Program-made: the position numbers and the translations under genes
The notes under the pieces: generated by a model
What the model was told of the DNA's origin: nothing
Database searches by the model: none
What the model saw: the letters and a program-made list of their open reading frames with translations, nothing else
Assembly (NCBI GenBank): GCA_029068665.1
Contig: JAIECC010000366.1
Coordinates: 1 to 12,417 of the forward strand
DNA: 12,417 nt
From: Lachnospiraceae bacterium
GTDB lineage: Bacteria; Bacillota; Clostridia; Lachnospirales; Lachnospiraceae
Direction of reading: 5' to 3'
Shown: positions 1 through 6,573 of the stretch, piece by piece
Position numbering within the stretch: the stretch's first letter is position 1
How the letters are laid out: each line of letters begins with the position of its first letter

Positions 1-64
1 ATAACAGGAGCAGGTAAGGAGTCCTGAGGTCGGATTACACAAAAATAAAATAACTATAAAATTA

Positions 65-93
65 TTTACAAATTAAGACAAGATGTGTATAAT
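65..93 (+). promoter_or_regulatory. Sigma-A type promoter upstream of the adhesin gene
   Basis: A -35 box TTTACA (65-70, 5 of 6 consensus) and a perfect -10 box TATAAT (88-93) are separated by exactly 17 bp. Transcription would start near position 100, giving a leader of about 310 nt before the adhesin start at 410. The -10 box lies in the left arm of the long inverted repeat at 80-158. The call rests on consensus matching only. Confidence 0.62.
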
Positions 94-158
94 AAGATTG
101 CTTGGAACTATCCAAAGTAAGTTGGAAGTCATTCCGTAAGCTCTTATTATCACATCTT
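80..158. terminator. Long imperfect hairpin followed by a T-rich run; candidate terminator of an upstream gene
   Basis: The arms 80-115 and 122-158 pair with few interruptions around a 6-nt loop (116-121). The outer segments AAGATGTG (80-87) and CACATCTT (151-158) pair fully. After a one-base bulge, 89-97 pairs with 142-150. Further in, 100-103 pairs with 138-141, 104-107 with 132-135, and 111-115 with 122-126. That gives about 30 base pairs in total. A run TTTTTATATTTT follows on the plus strand from 157. This fits an intrinsic terminator for a gene ending to the left of the window. A small palindromic element cannot be excluded. Transcripts from the promoter at 65-93 would carry only the inner part of the structure. 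Confidence 0.5.
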
Positions 159-176
159 TTTATATTTTAGTAAGGT

Positions 177-206
177 TTGAATCAGACAAAATTCAGAATG
201 TAAAAT
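177..206 (+). promoter_or_regulatory. Possible second promoter for the adhesin gene
   Basis: TTGAAT (177-182) and TAAAAT (201-206) are spaced by 18 bp, with matches of 4 of 6 and 5 of 6 to the sigma-A boxes. If used, it would start near 213, just ahead of the 17-bp repeats. In AT-rich DNA such matches are common, so this is a weak call. Confidence 0.22.
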
Positions 207-238
207 GAATCATGGAATTACAGCATGCTTTCTGCAGG

Positions 239-289
239 ATGCAGGAATTCTTTGTATGCAGGAATTCTTTCTATGTCGGAATTCTCCGA
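239..289. repeat. Three tandem 17-bp repeats centred on GGAATTC
   Basis: Copies lie at 239-255, 256-272 and 273-289. The first two are identical at 16 of 17 positions and share ATGCAGGAATTCTTT. The third matches the first at 12 of 17 positions, and its changes create a short hairpin TCGGA/TCCGA (276-280 and 285-289). The core GGAATT also occurs alone at 214-219. The repeats lie 120-170 bp upstream of the adhesin start, where they could be an array of regulator sites or part of the untranslated leader. No known operator family is recognised. Confidence 0.7.
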
Positions 290-339
290 AGCTTTCCCAT
301 ATTTTTTGATAATAAGCAGGCAGACTTCAAAAGGAGTTG

Positions 340-381
340 ATGAATAAAAAAATAAGGAATGGGGTTATAGAACCGGAATAA
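340..381 (+). CDS. Possible 13-codon leader peptide upstream of the adhesin
   Basis: An ATG at 340 follows AAAGGAG (330-335 region) by a few bases and opens a 13-codon frame reading MNKKIRNGVIEPE, then TAA at 379-381. It ends 28 bases before the adhesin start and is in a different frame. The ribosome binding site is at least as good as that of the adhesin itself, though the spacing is short. It could be a regulatory leader ORF or chance, because AT-rich DNA yields such frames easily. There is no family match and no codon evidence at this length. Confidence 0.2.
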   Translation: MNKKIRNGVIEPE

Positions 382-409
382 GTAATGTGATATAGAAAGG
401 AAAAAACAA

Positions 410-2278
410 ATGAAAAAATCAAAACTTATGAAACAATGTATGATAATTCTGGTAGGAATGATTATTATGATTTTAGCCAGCGTATCTTTTCTACTTCAGA
501 CCTTCGGGCAGGAACCGGAGCCGCAGGTGCCTGTGTTACGGGTTGCCGATGGGAACCGGGTATCCTGTCTGAATGTCTGGTCATCGGAGGGTGGTGCATC
601 CTCTCAGCCCATGACCGTATACTACAATAGTACGGATGGAGGATTGCAGGCTCCACAGATTATTTATCTGCGGGATGAAAATGTCAATACGGTGTTTTGT
701 ATTCAGTATGGCTCTCAATTATCCAGCGGCAATGTAATTGAAACCTGCTCGGCAGAAGCCTATCAGCGGCTGAATGAGCGGCAGAAAATAAAAATATCAC
801 AGGTATTAGGCTGTGCAGCAATGAAATATGCTCCGAGAGATGGAGAAGGCGGATATAATGTGAGAAATACCGGAGACTGCACCTTTCAGAACTTTCAATT
901 GTATAATGCCACCCAGTTAATGATCTGGTATTACATTGATTGTAATTCAGATGCTCCGGGGAGTGGAACTACCGGTGGTATTACGTGGGATGGGGTTCTG
1001 CGTACCTGTAATGCCGGCTGGGCGAATCTGGCAGAATGTGAGAGAATTAAGAATGAAATAGATCATCTTTATGATCTGCCCGGCTTTTGCGGTGACAATC
1101 CGGCTCAGGTACCGGTTTTGGAATTGAAATATAATTTGGAAAAAGATATCTATGAGGGTATTGTAACAGATGAAAATGGAAGATTAGATATGTTTCAGAT
1201 GGCAGGAGCAGAGGGGCTGGAATGGTTCCGCTGTAATCCGGATGGCAGCCCGAATGACCAGGGGAACTCAGTAAAGATTTTCAGTAGAAGTTCTATGAGC
1301 AACCGGAATACTCCGGTGGTGCTGTCCTGGAGTCGAAGCATTGCCGGAAGTAATCTGAATTACCTGCTGAATAAAAGTGAACCGCAGGACCTGGTATTTT
1401 ATATGGGGAATACAGAACAGGTGGTGAATGGGTATCTGGGTATTATAACAGAGCGGATTCCTACAATACTAATTGAAAAGAAGTCATCAGACAGAAACGA
1501 AAACTTACCCGGGATTACCCTGCAGCTGTTTGAAGGAGAGCAGCTGCTCCATGAATGGGTAACGACAAAGGAGGCTTATTGCTTAAAGGATTTAGAAATC
1601 GGTCACAGCTATCGCCTGCATGAAGTAAAGCCTTTAGAAGGTTATGTATGGGCAGAAGATATTGAATTTGTAGTTGCGGATACAGAGGAACCTCAAACAA
1701 TCGTTATGGAAAATGCATTTTTAACCGGGCGTGTGATATTAACAAAGATAAATGAAAAAAATGGCGACCCGTTAGAAGGTGTTACTTTTGAATTGTTTAA
1801 GAAGGCAGATGAGGTAGTGACTCCAATGGATCGGCAGTTTGTAAATAATACGGAAACATATTATGGAAAAAAGCAGAAGGAAAGTGATTATTTCATTGGA
1901 AGCTATAAAACAGACCGGCAGGGAGAAATACAGGTTGATAGTCTGGATTACGGAAGCTATTATTTTGTTGAGGTGAAAAGTATATTCGGTTTTCTGGTTT
2001 CTAAGGTTTACTATCCGTTTCGCATTGACCAGGAGGAGCAGGTGGTTGAACTGAATGTAACGAATAAGCCGGTAGAACCAACCACAGAGGTCACAACGGA
2101 AATGCAGGTGACGGAGGAACTGACAACGGAGGGTGCAACGGTTGTAGCAGGTGTCAGTATCTGGAAAGAAGAGGAAACGCCCCAAACCGGGGATTCTGCT
2201 ATACCGGGCCTTGTATTTCTTGGATTAGTATTAAGCCGGATACTATTTTACGTAATAAACAAAAAAGGGCATAAATAA
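410..2278 (+). CDS. Sortase-anchored surface adhesin with thioester domain and two Cna_B domains
   Basis: This is a predicted wall-anchored surface protein of 622 residues. Residues 1-33 form a signal peptide, with a basic start and a hydrophobic core at about 10-29. A thioester (TQXA-type) domain covers roughly 50-230. Cys97 in FCIQYG and Gln169 in NATQLMIWY are the expected thioester pair, which in this family can bond covalently to host surfaces. A beta-rich stretch with no family call spans 231-345. Two Cna_B domains follow at about 350-436 and 440-553. Their likely isopeptide residues are Lys357/Glu405/Asn435 and Lys446/Glu521/Asn552. A Thr/Glu-rich stalk (554-580) leads to the sorting signal TPQTGD (590-595), a hydrophobic segment (about 597-616) and the tail KKGHK. 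The mature part has eleven cysteines, ten of them before residue 276. The start is supported by GAAAGGA at 395-401. No sortase or partner pilin lies in the window. The ligand is unknown. Confidence 0.85.
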   Translation: MKKSKLMKQCMIILVGMIIMILASVSFLLQTFGQEPEPQVPVLRVADGNRVSCLNVWSSEGGASSQPMTVYYNSTDGGLQAPQIIYLRDENVNTVFCIQYGSQLSSGNVIETCSAEAYQRLNERQKIKISQVLGCAAMKYAPRDGEGGYNVRNTGDCTFQNFQLYNATQLMIWYYIDCNSDAPGSGTTGGITWDGVLRTCNAGWANLAECERIKNEIDHLYDLPGFCGDNPAQVPVLELKYNLEKDIYEGIVTDENGRLDMFQMAGAEGLEWFRCNPDGSPNDQGNSVKIFSRSSMSNRNTPVVLSWSRSIAGSNLNYLLNKSEPQDLVFYMGNTEQVVNGYLGIITERIPTILIEKKSSDRNENLPGITLQLFEGEQLLHEWVTTKEAYCLKDLEIGHSYRLHEVKPLEGYVWAEDIEFVVADTEEPQTIVMENAFLTGRVILTKINEKNGDPLEGVTFELFKKADEVVTPMDRQFVNNTETYYGKKQKESDYFIGSYKTDRQGEIQVDSLDYGSYYFVEVKSIFGFLVSKVYYPFRIDQEEQVVELNVTNKPVEPTTEVTTEMQVTEELTTEGATVVAGVSIWKEEETPQTGDSAIPGLVFLGLVLSRILFYVINKKGHK

Positions 2279-2311
2279 GCGAAAAGAGAATAAAATCCTT
2301 AAGAAAGAGGT

Positions 2312-2371
2312 TGTGAGACTTGACAGACTTTACCAATGCATGATAGCATTTCTCACAGTTGGTAATGTGAG
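2312..2371. repeat. Overlapping inverted repeats upstream of the DUF368 gene
   Basis: TGTGAGA (2312-2318) is complementary to TCTCACA (2351-2357). CTCAC (2352-2356) can also pair with GTGAG at 2367-2371. In addition TACCAA (2331-2336) pairs with TTGGTA (2359-2364), and AATGC (2335-2339) with GCATT (2346-2350). These pairings are mutually exclusive in part. They surround a possible promoter and end 22 bases before the start codon. They may be a repressor operator or a switchable RNA leader. No T-run follows, so this is not a standard terminator. Confidence 0.45.
2320..2349 (+). promoter_or_regulatory. Candidate promoter for the DUF368-gatCAB-GH3 gene run
   Basis: A perfect -35 box TTGACA (2320-2325) is followed after 18 bp by TAGCAT (2344-2349), a 4 of 6 match to the -10 consensus. 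It lies between the arms of the TGTGAGA/TCTCACA inverted repeat, where a bound repressor could block it. The weak -10 limits confidence. I see no terminator between the adhesin stop (2278) and this point, so readthrough from the adhesin is also possible. Confidence 0.35.
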
Positions 2372-2393
2372 TGAAACAGAAAGGAAATAAGCA

Positions 2394-3293
2394 ATGATTA
2401 TGAAAATGATAGGCGGATTTCTTATGGCGCTGGCAGACAGTGTCCCGGGAGTATCCGGTGGAACCATAGCATTCATTTTAGGATTATATGATGATTTTAT
2501 TAACTCATTGAATAATATCGTCAGTAAGGATAAAGAAAAAAGAAAAGCGGCAATTCTATTTCTGATTAAGCTGGGCATTGGCTGGGTGATTGGTATGGCA
2601 GCTGCGGCCATGGTGATTACCAGTATATTTGAAAGTCATATTTATCAAATCAGTTCTTTGTTTATTGGATTTATATTGTTTGCAATACCGCTTATTATTA
2701 TGGAAGAAAAAGAATCCTTTCAGGGCAAATATAAGAATCTTGTATTTGCCCTTTTGGGGATTTTATTAGTGGTTGGAATTACTTATTTTTCCAAGCATGC
2801 GTTTATGAGGGGAGCTGTAGACCTGCGCATATCCGGATTGAATTTCGGATTGTGTGTTTATTTGTTTGTAGCTGCCATGTGTGCGATTTCGGCTATGGTG
2901 CTTCCGGGAATATCAGGCTCCACGATTATGCTGGTTTTTGGAATTTATCAACCGATCATGATGGCCATTAAAGGATTTTTAACCATGGATTTTTCCTATA
3001 TACCGGCATTGTTTATTTTTGGCTGTGGTGTGCTGACTGGCATCTTTACCATTGTAAAAGCCTTGCGGTATGGTCTGGAACGGCATCGAAGTGCCATGAT
3101 GTATTTTATTGTTGGGATGATGCTGGGTTCCTTTTACGCAATTATTATGGGACCCACCGCAATTAGTACGCCGGTTGCACCATTGTCATGGCAAAGCTTT
3201 GGGTTTTTATTTTTCCTGGCAGGTGGTATTATCATATTAGGACTGCAGGCACTAAAGCATGTGTTTGAAAAGAAAGGATCAGGGAAAGAATGA
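2394..3293 (+). CDS. popT: DUF368 family membrane protein, undecaprenyl-phosphate transporter (PopT type)
   Basis: This 299-residue polytopic membrane protein belongs to the DUF368 family. Recent work identified members of that family as carriers that return undecaprenyl phosphate across the cytoplasmic membrane for reuse in wall polymer synthesis. It has about eight to ten hydrophobic segments. The diagnostic feature is an internal duplication. SVPGVSGGTIAFILGLY (16-32) in the N-terminal half is echoed by LPGISGSTIMLVFGIY (170-185) in the C-terminal half, consistent with the two re-entrant repeats of the family. The length is typical. The start at 2394 has AGAAAGGA (2378-2384 region) upstream; an ATG at 2400 is a minor alternative. 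The gene is 49 bases ahead of gatC on the same strand and probably cotranscribed. Family assignment is firm. The specific substrate is inferred from characterised homologues. Confidence 0.88.
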   Translation: MIMKMIGGFLMALADSVPGVSGGTIAFILGLYDDFINSLNNIVSKDKEKRKAAILFLIKLGIGWVIGMAAAAMVITSIFESHIYQISSLFIGFILFAIPLIIMEEKESFQGKYKNLVFALLGILLVVGITYFSKHAFMRGAVDLRISGLNFGLCVYLFVAAMCAISAMVLPGISGSTIMLVFGIYQPIMMAIKGFLTMDFSYIPALFIFGCGVLTGIFTIVKALRYGLERHRSAMMYFIVGMMLGSFYAIIMGPTAISTPVAPLSWQSFGFLFFLAGGIIILGLQALKHVFEKKGSGKE

Positions 3294-3342
3294 AACAGGC
3301 AGAACCTGTGATTCAGGAAACAGAAGGAGGAGGCAGTTTTAG

Positions 3343-3630
3343 ATGACAATTACAGATGAAACAATTGAATATGTGGGCATTCTTGCAAAGCTGGAGCTTT
3401 CCGAGGAGGAAAAGGAACAGGCAAAAAAAGATATGAGTGATATGCTGGCATATGTGGGAAAATTAAACGAATTAGATACGGACGGGGTAGAGCCAATGAG
3501 TCATACCTTTGATGTGCATAATGTATTCCGGGAAGATGTAGTGACCAATGGAGATGACCGGGAAAATATGATTTTGAATGCACCGGAACGCAAAGATGGC
3601 TGCTATAAGGTTCCAAAGACATTTGACTAA
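3343..3630 (+). CDS. gatC: Asp-tRNA(Asn)/Glu-tRNA(Gln) amidotransferase subunit C
   Basis: This 95-residue subunit stabilises the GatA-GatB complex, wrapping between the two so that ammonia made by GatA reaches the tRNA-bound substrate on GatB. The family's conserved stretch is visible as LDTDGVEPMSHTFDVHNVFR, roughly residues 44-63. The N-terminus begins with the usual short helix-forming segment ITDETIEYVGILAKLELSEEE. Length matches the family. A strong AAGGAGGAGG ribosome binding site lies at 3324-3332, about nine bases before ATG. The gene leads the gatCAB cluster, in the common Gram-positive order, and its TAA is followed directly by the ribosome binding site of gatA. Confidence 0.96.
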   Translation: MTITDETIEYVGILAKLELSEEEKEQAKKDMSDMLAYVGKLNELDTDGVEPMSHTFDVHNVFREDVVTNGDDRENMILNAPERKDGCYKVPKTFD

Positions 3631-3644
3631 GGAGGAGCAGGAGC

Positions 3645-5117
3645 ATGGATTTAATGAGTTTGACAGCTGTAGAGCTTGGAAAAAAAATTGCTTCCGGTGA
3701 GGTGTCTGTAATAGAGGCTACCAAGGCGGCACTCAGTCGGATTAAACAGTTGGATATGGATTATAACTGTTTTGTAACAGTAGATGAAGAAGGGGCACTG
3801 GCACAGGCGGAGATTGTTCAGAAAAAGATAGATGCCGGTGAATTAAACGGTCCTTTGGCAGGTGTTCCGGTAGCCATCAAGGATAACATGTGTGTAAATG
3901 GAATGCTGACCACCTGCAGTTCGAAGATTTTAAGTAATTTTAAGCCTACCTATACGGCAGATGCCGTTTTGCGTTTACAGGAGGCAGGGGCAGTTATTAT
4001 CGGTAAAACGAATATGGACGAATTTGCCATGGGTTCTACAACTGAAACCTCGTATTATGGTGAAACAAAGAATCCTTGGAATATAAATTGTGTACCTGGG
4101 GGATCCTCCGGCGGTTCTGCTGCGGCTGTTGCTGCAGAAGAGGTACCATATGCATTAGGTTCCGATACAGGAGGCTCTATTCGCCAGCCTGCAGCATTTT
4201 GCGGTGTGACCGGTATTAAGCCTACCTACGGACGGGTTTCCCGTTATGGTTTGATTGCATATGGCTCTTCCTTGGATCAGATTGGGCCACTGGCTAAGGA
4301 TGTAACAGACTGTGCAACGATTTTAGAAATTATCAGTACTCATGACAGTAAGGATTCTACTTCTGTTGATCGAAATGATACAGATTTTACCTCTGCATTA
4401 GTGGACGATGTAAAGGGATTAAAGATTGGTATTCCGAAGGATTACTTTGGTGAAGGAATTGATGCAGATGTAAAGGAACAGGTAATGGCTGCTGCCCGGA
4501 CATTGGAGGAAAAAGGCGCTGTTGTAGAGGAGTTTGATTTAAGTCTGGTGGAATATGCAATCCCGGCTTATTATATCATTGCTTCTGCGGAAGCAAGCTC
4601 TAATCTGGAACGGTTTGATGGTGTAAAGTATGGATACCGGACGGAAGAATTTACAGACCTGCATAATATGTATAAGAAAACCCGGTCTGAGGGATTTGGA
4701 CCGGAGGTAAAGCGAAGAATTATGCTGGGCTCTTTTGTTTTGAGCTCTGGATACTATGATGCATATTATATCAAAGCGTTACGTACGAAAGCTTTGATAA
4801 AGCAAGCCTTTGATAAGGCTTTTGAAAAATATGATGTAATTCTGGGACCGGTTGCACCGACCACAGCGTTGAAGCTTGGAGAAAGCCTATCGGATCCTTT
4901 GAAGATGTATTTAGGTGATATTTATACGGTTTCCGTTAATCTGGCAGGTCTGCCGGGCATTTCCCTTCCTTGCGGTTCTGACCGGAATGGAATGCCGGTT
5001 GGAATGCAGTTGTTAGGAAAGCCATTTGATGAAAAAACGATCATTCGTGCCGGATATGCTTTTGAGAGGACCAGAGAATATCAGCGGCCGGCAGCATTAA
5101 CGGAAAGGGGGCTTTAA
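3645..5117 (+). CDS. gatA: Asp-tRNA(Asn)/Glu-tRNA(Gln) amidotransferase subunit A (glutaminase)
   Basis: GatA hydrolyses glutamine to supply ammonia for amidation of misacylated Glu-tRNA(Gln) or Asp-tRNA(Asn). It is a 490-residue amidase-signature enzyme. The Lys-cisSer-Ser catalytic triad is complete: Lys79 in VAIKDN, Ser154 in the glycine/serine-rich loop PGGSSGGSAAA, and Ser178 in GSDTGGSIRQP. The C-terminal part carries the conserved NLAGLPGISLPCG and GMPVGMQLLG blocks. The start at 3645 has GGAGGAGCAGGAG immediately upstream, starting right after the gatC stop, which suggests translational coupling. Length is normal and I see no damaged motif. Substrate preference between Glu and Asp forms cannot be told from this subunit alone. 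Confidence 0.97.
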   Translation: MDLMSLTAVELGKKIASGEVSVIEATKAALSRIKQLDMDYNCFVTVDEEGALAQAEIVQKKIDAGELNGPLAGVPVAIKDNMCVNGMLTTCSSKILSNFKPTYTADAVLRLQEAGAVIIGKTNMDEFAMGSTTETSYYGETKNPWNINCVPGGSSGGSAAAVAAEEVPYALGSDTGGSIRQPAAFCGVTGIKPTYGRVSRYGLIAYGSSLDQIGPLAKDVTDCATILEIISTHDSKDSTSVDRNDTDFTSALVDDVKGLKIGIPKDYFGEGIDADVKEQVMAAARTLEEKGAVVEEFDLSLVEYAIPAYYIIASAEASSNLERFDGVKYGYRTEEFTDLHNMYKKTRSEGFGPEVKRRIMLGSFVLSSGYYDAYYIKALRTKALIKQAFDKAFEKYDVILGPVAPTTALKLGESLSDPLKMYLGDIYTVSVNLAGLPGISLPCGSDRNGMPVGMQLLGKPFDEKTIIRAGYAFERTREYQRPAALTERGL

Positions 5118-5118
5118 A

Positions 5119-6549
5119 ATGAGCAAAGCATACGAAACCGTTATTGGATTAGAGGTTCATGTAGAATTAGCAACAAAAACAAAGATATTTTGCGGCTGTA
5201 GTACGGCATTTGGAGGCGCACCCAATACCCATACCTGTCCGGTATGTACCGGTATGCCAGGGTCCCTGCCGGTATTAAATAAGGGCGTGGTGGAAAAAGC
5301 AGTTGCAGTTGGTCTGGCAACCAATTGTACGATTACAACGGATTGCAAGTTTGACCGAAAGAATTATTTTTATCCGGACAACCCTCAGAATTATCAGATT
5401 TCTCAGTTATATTATCCAATTTGCAGAAATGGTAAGATTGAAATTGAGACAGAGGGTAAAAAGAAGTGGATCGGGATTCATGAAATTCATATGGAAGAAG
5501 ATGCCGGAAAGCTGGTGCATGATTCTTATGATGACTCATCTCTGGTGGATTTCAACCGTTCGGGAGTGCCGTTGATTGAAATCGTATCCGAACCGGATAT
5601 GCGTTCTGCGGAAGAGGTTATCGCCTATCTGGACAAGCTCCGGCTGATCATTCAATATCTGGGTGCCTCAGATTGTAAATTAAATGAAGGATCTATGCGT
5701 GCAGATGTGAATTTGTCCATTCGTGAGGTTGGAGCAGAACAGTTTGGAACCCGTACGGAGATGAAAAACTTAAATTCCTTTAAGGCAATTGCCCGGGCCA
5801 TTGAGAATGAACGGGAGCGCCAGATAGATTTATTAGAGGAAGGGAAAGAAGTGATTCAGGAAACCCGCCGCTGGGATGATACCAAAGGTTATTCCTATGC
5901 CATGCGCTCGAAAGAGGATGCGCAGGATTACCGCTATTTTCCGGATCCGGATCTGGTTCCGATTCGAATCAGTGAAGAATGGTTAGAGGAAATCCGGGCA
6001 AAGCAGCCGGAATTACGGGCAGAGAAGCAGGAGCGTTATAAAAAGGAATATGATATTCCGGACTATGATATTGATATTATAACTGCTTCTAAAAGAATGG
6101 CTGATGTGTTTGAAGAGACAATTGCTTTGGGTGCAGCGCCAAAGAAGGTTTCCAACTGGTTAATGGTAGAAACTATGCGGCTGTTAAAGGAGCATGAAAA
6201 AGAGGCGGATGAGATTTCCTTTTCTGCTGCCAATCTGGCAAAACTGATTCAATTGGTAGAGACCAGGGCTATTAATGGAACCGTGGCAAAAGAGGTGTTT
6301 GAAAAAATATTTGCAGAGGATATCGATCCGGAACAGTATGTGGAAGAACACGGACTAAAAACTGTCAATGATGAAGGTGCACTTCGAAAAACCATAGAAG
6401 AAGTCATTGCAGCTAATCCACAGTCGGTAGAGGACTATCGGAATGGAAAAGAAAAGGCAATTGGATTCCTGGTGGGACAGACTATGAAGGCGATGAAGGG
6501 AAAAGCAGATCCGGGAATGGTAAATCAGATGCTGAAAGAATTACTCTAG
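5119..6549 (+). CDS. gatB: Asp-tRNA(Asn)/Glu-tRNA(Gln) amidotransferase subunit B
   Basis: GatB binds the misacylated tRNA, uses ATP to activate its Glu or Asp side chain, and transfers ammonia to it. At 476 residues it is full length. The N-terminal kinase domain starts with YETVIGLEVHVEL and has the zinc-site cysteines Cys25, Cys27, Cys40 and Cys43 (FCGC and CPVC). The hallmark KNYFYPDNPQNYQISQ lies at about 81-96 and DYRYFPDPDL at about 272-281. A helical domain and a YqeY-like C-terminal tail (about 330-476), which contacts the tRNA, follow. The start codon is one base after the gatA stop, and its ribosome binding site AAAGGGGG lies within the end of gatA, so the two are coupled. Confidence 0.97.
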   Translation: MSKAYETVIGLEVHVELATKTKIFCGCSTAFGGAPNTHTCPVCTGMPGSLPVLNKGVVEKAVAVGLATNCTITTDCKFDRKNYFYPDNPQNYQISQLYYPICRNGKIEIETEGKKKWIGIHEIHMEEDAGKLVHDSYDDSSLVDFNRSGVPLIEIVSEPDMRSAEEVIAYLDKLRLIIQYLGASDCKLNEGSMRADVNLSIREVGAEQFGTRTEMKNLNSFKAIARAIENERERQIDLLEEGKEVIQETRRWDDTKGYSYAMRSKEDAQDYRYFPDPDLVPIRISEEWLEEIRAKQPELRAEKQERYKKEYDIPDYDIDIITASKRMADVFEETIALGAAPKKVSNWLMVETMRLLKEHEKEADEISFSAANLAKLIQLVETRAINGTVAKEVFEKIFAEDIDPEQYVEEHGLKTVNDEGALRKTIEEVIAANPQSVEDYRNGKEKAIGFLVGQTMKAMKGKADPGMVNQMLKELL

Positions 6550-6573
6550 GCAGAAATGGTTGAATGAAAAGCT

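Noticed and set aside
1..27. Tail of an upstream coding sequence (frame 1 stop TGA at 25-27)
   Set aside because: Only eight codons are visible, two other frames also close early, and there is nothing to support a gene call.
223..295. Cluster of SphI, PstI, EcoRI (three) and HindIII sites resembling a cloning polylinker
   Set aside because: The EcoRI sites come from the 17-bp repeats, the surrounding sequence is ordinary AT-rich genomic DNA, and no vector sequence is evident.
276..307. Short hairpin TCGGA/TCCGA followed by a T6 run as a terminator in the adhesin leader
   Set aside because: The T-run starts 12 bases or more after the five-pair stem, too far for an intrinsic terminator.
1772..2185. 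137-codon open frame on the minus strand
   Set aside because: It lies wholly opposite the Cna_B coding region of the adhesin, has no recognisable domain and no ribosome binding site; it is a shadow frame.
3295..3309. ACAGG/CCTGT inverted repeat between popT and gatC as a terminator
   Set aside because: The stem has only five pairs, there is no T-run, and it sits just before the gatC ribosome binding site.
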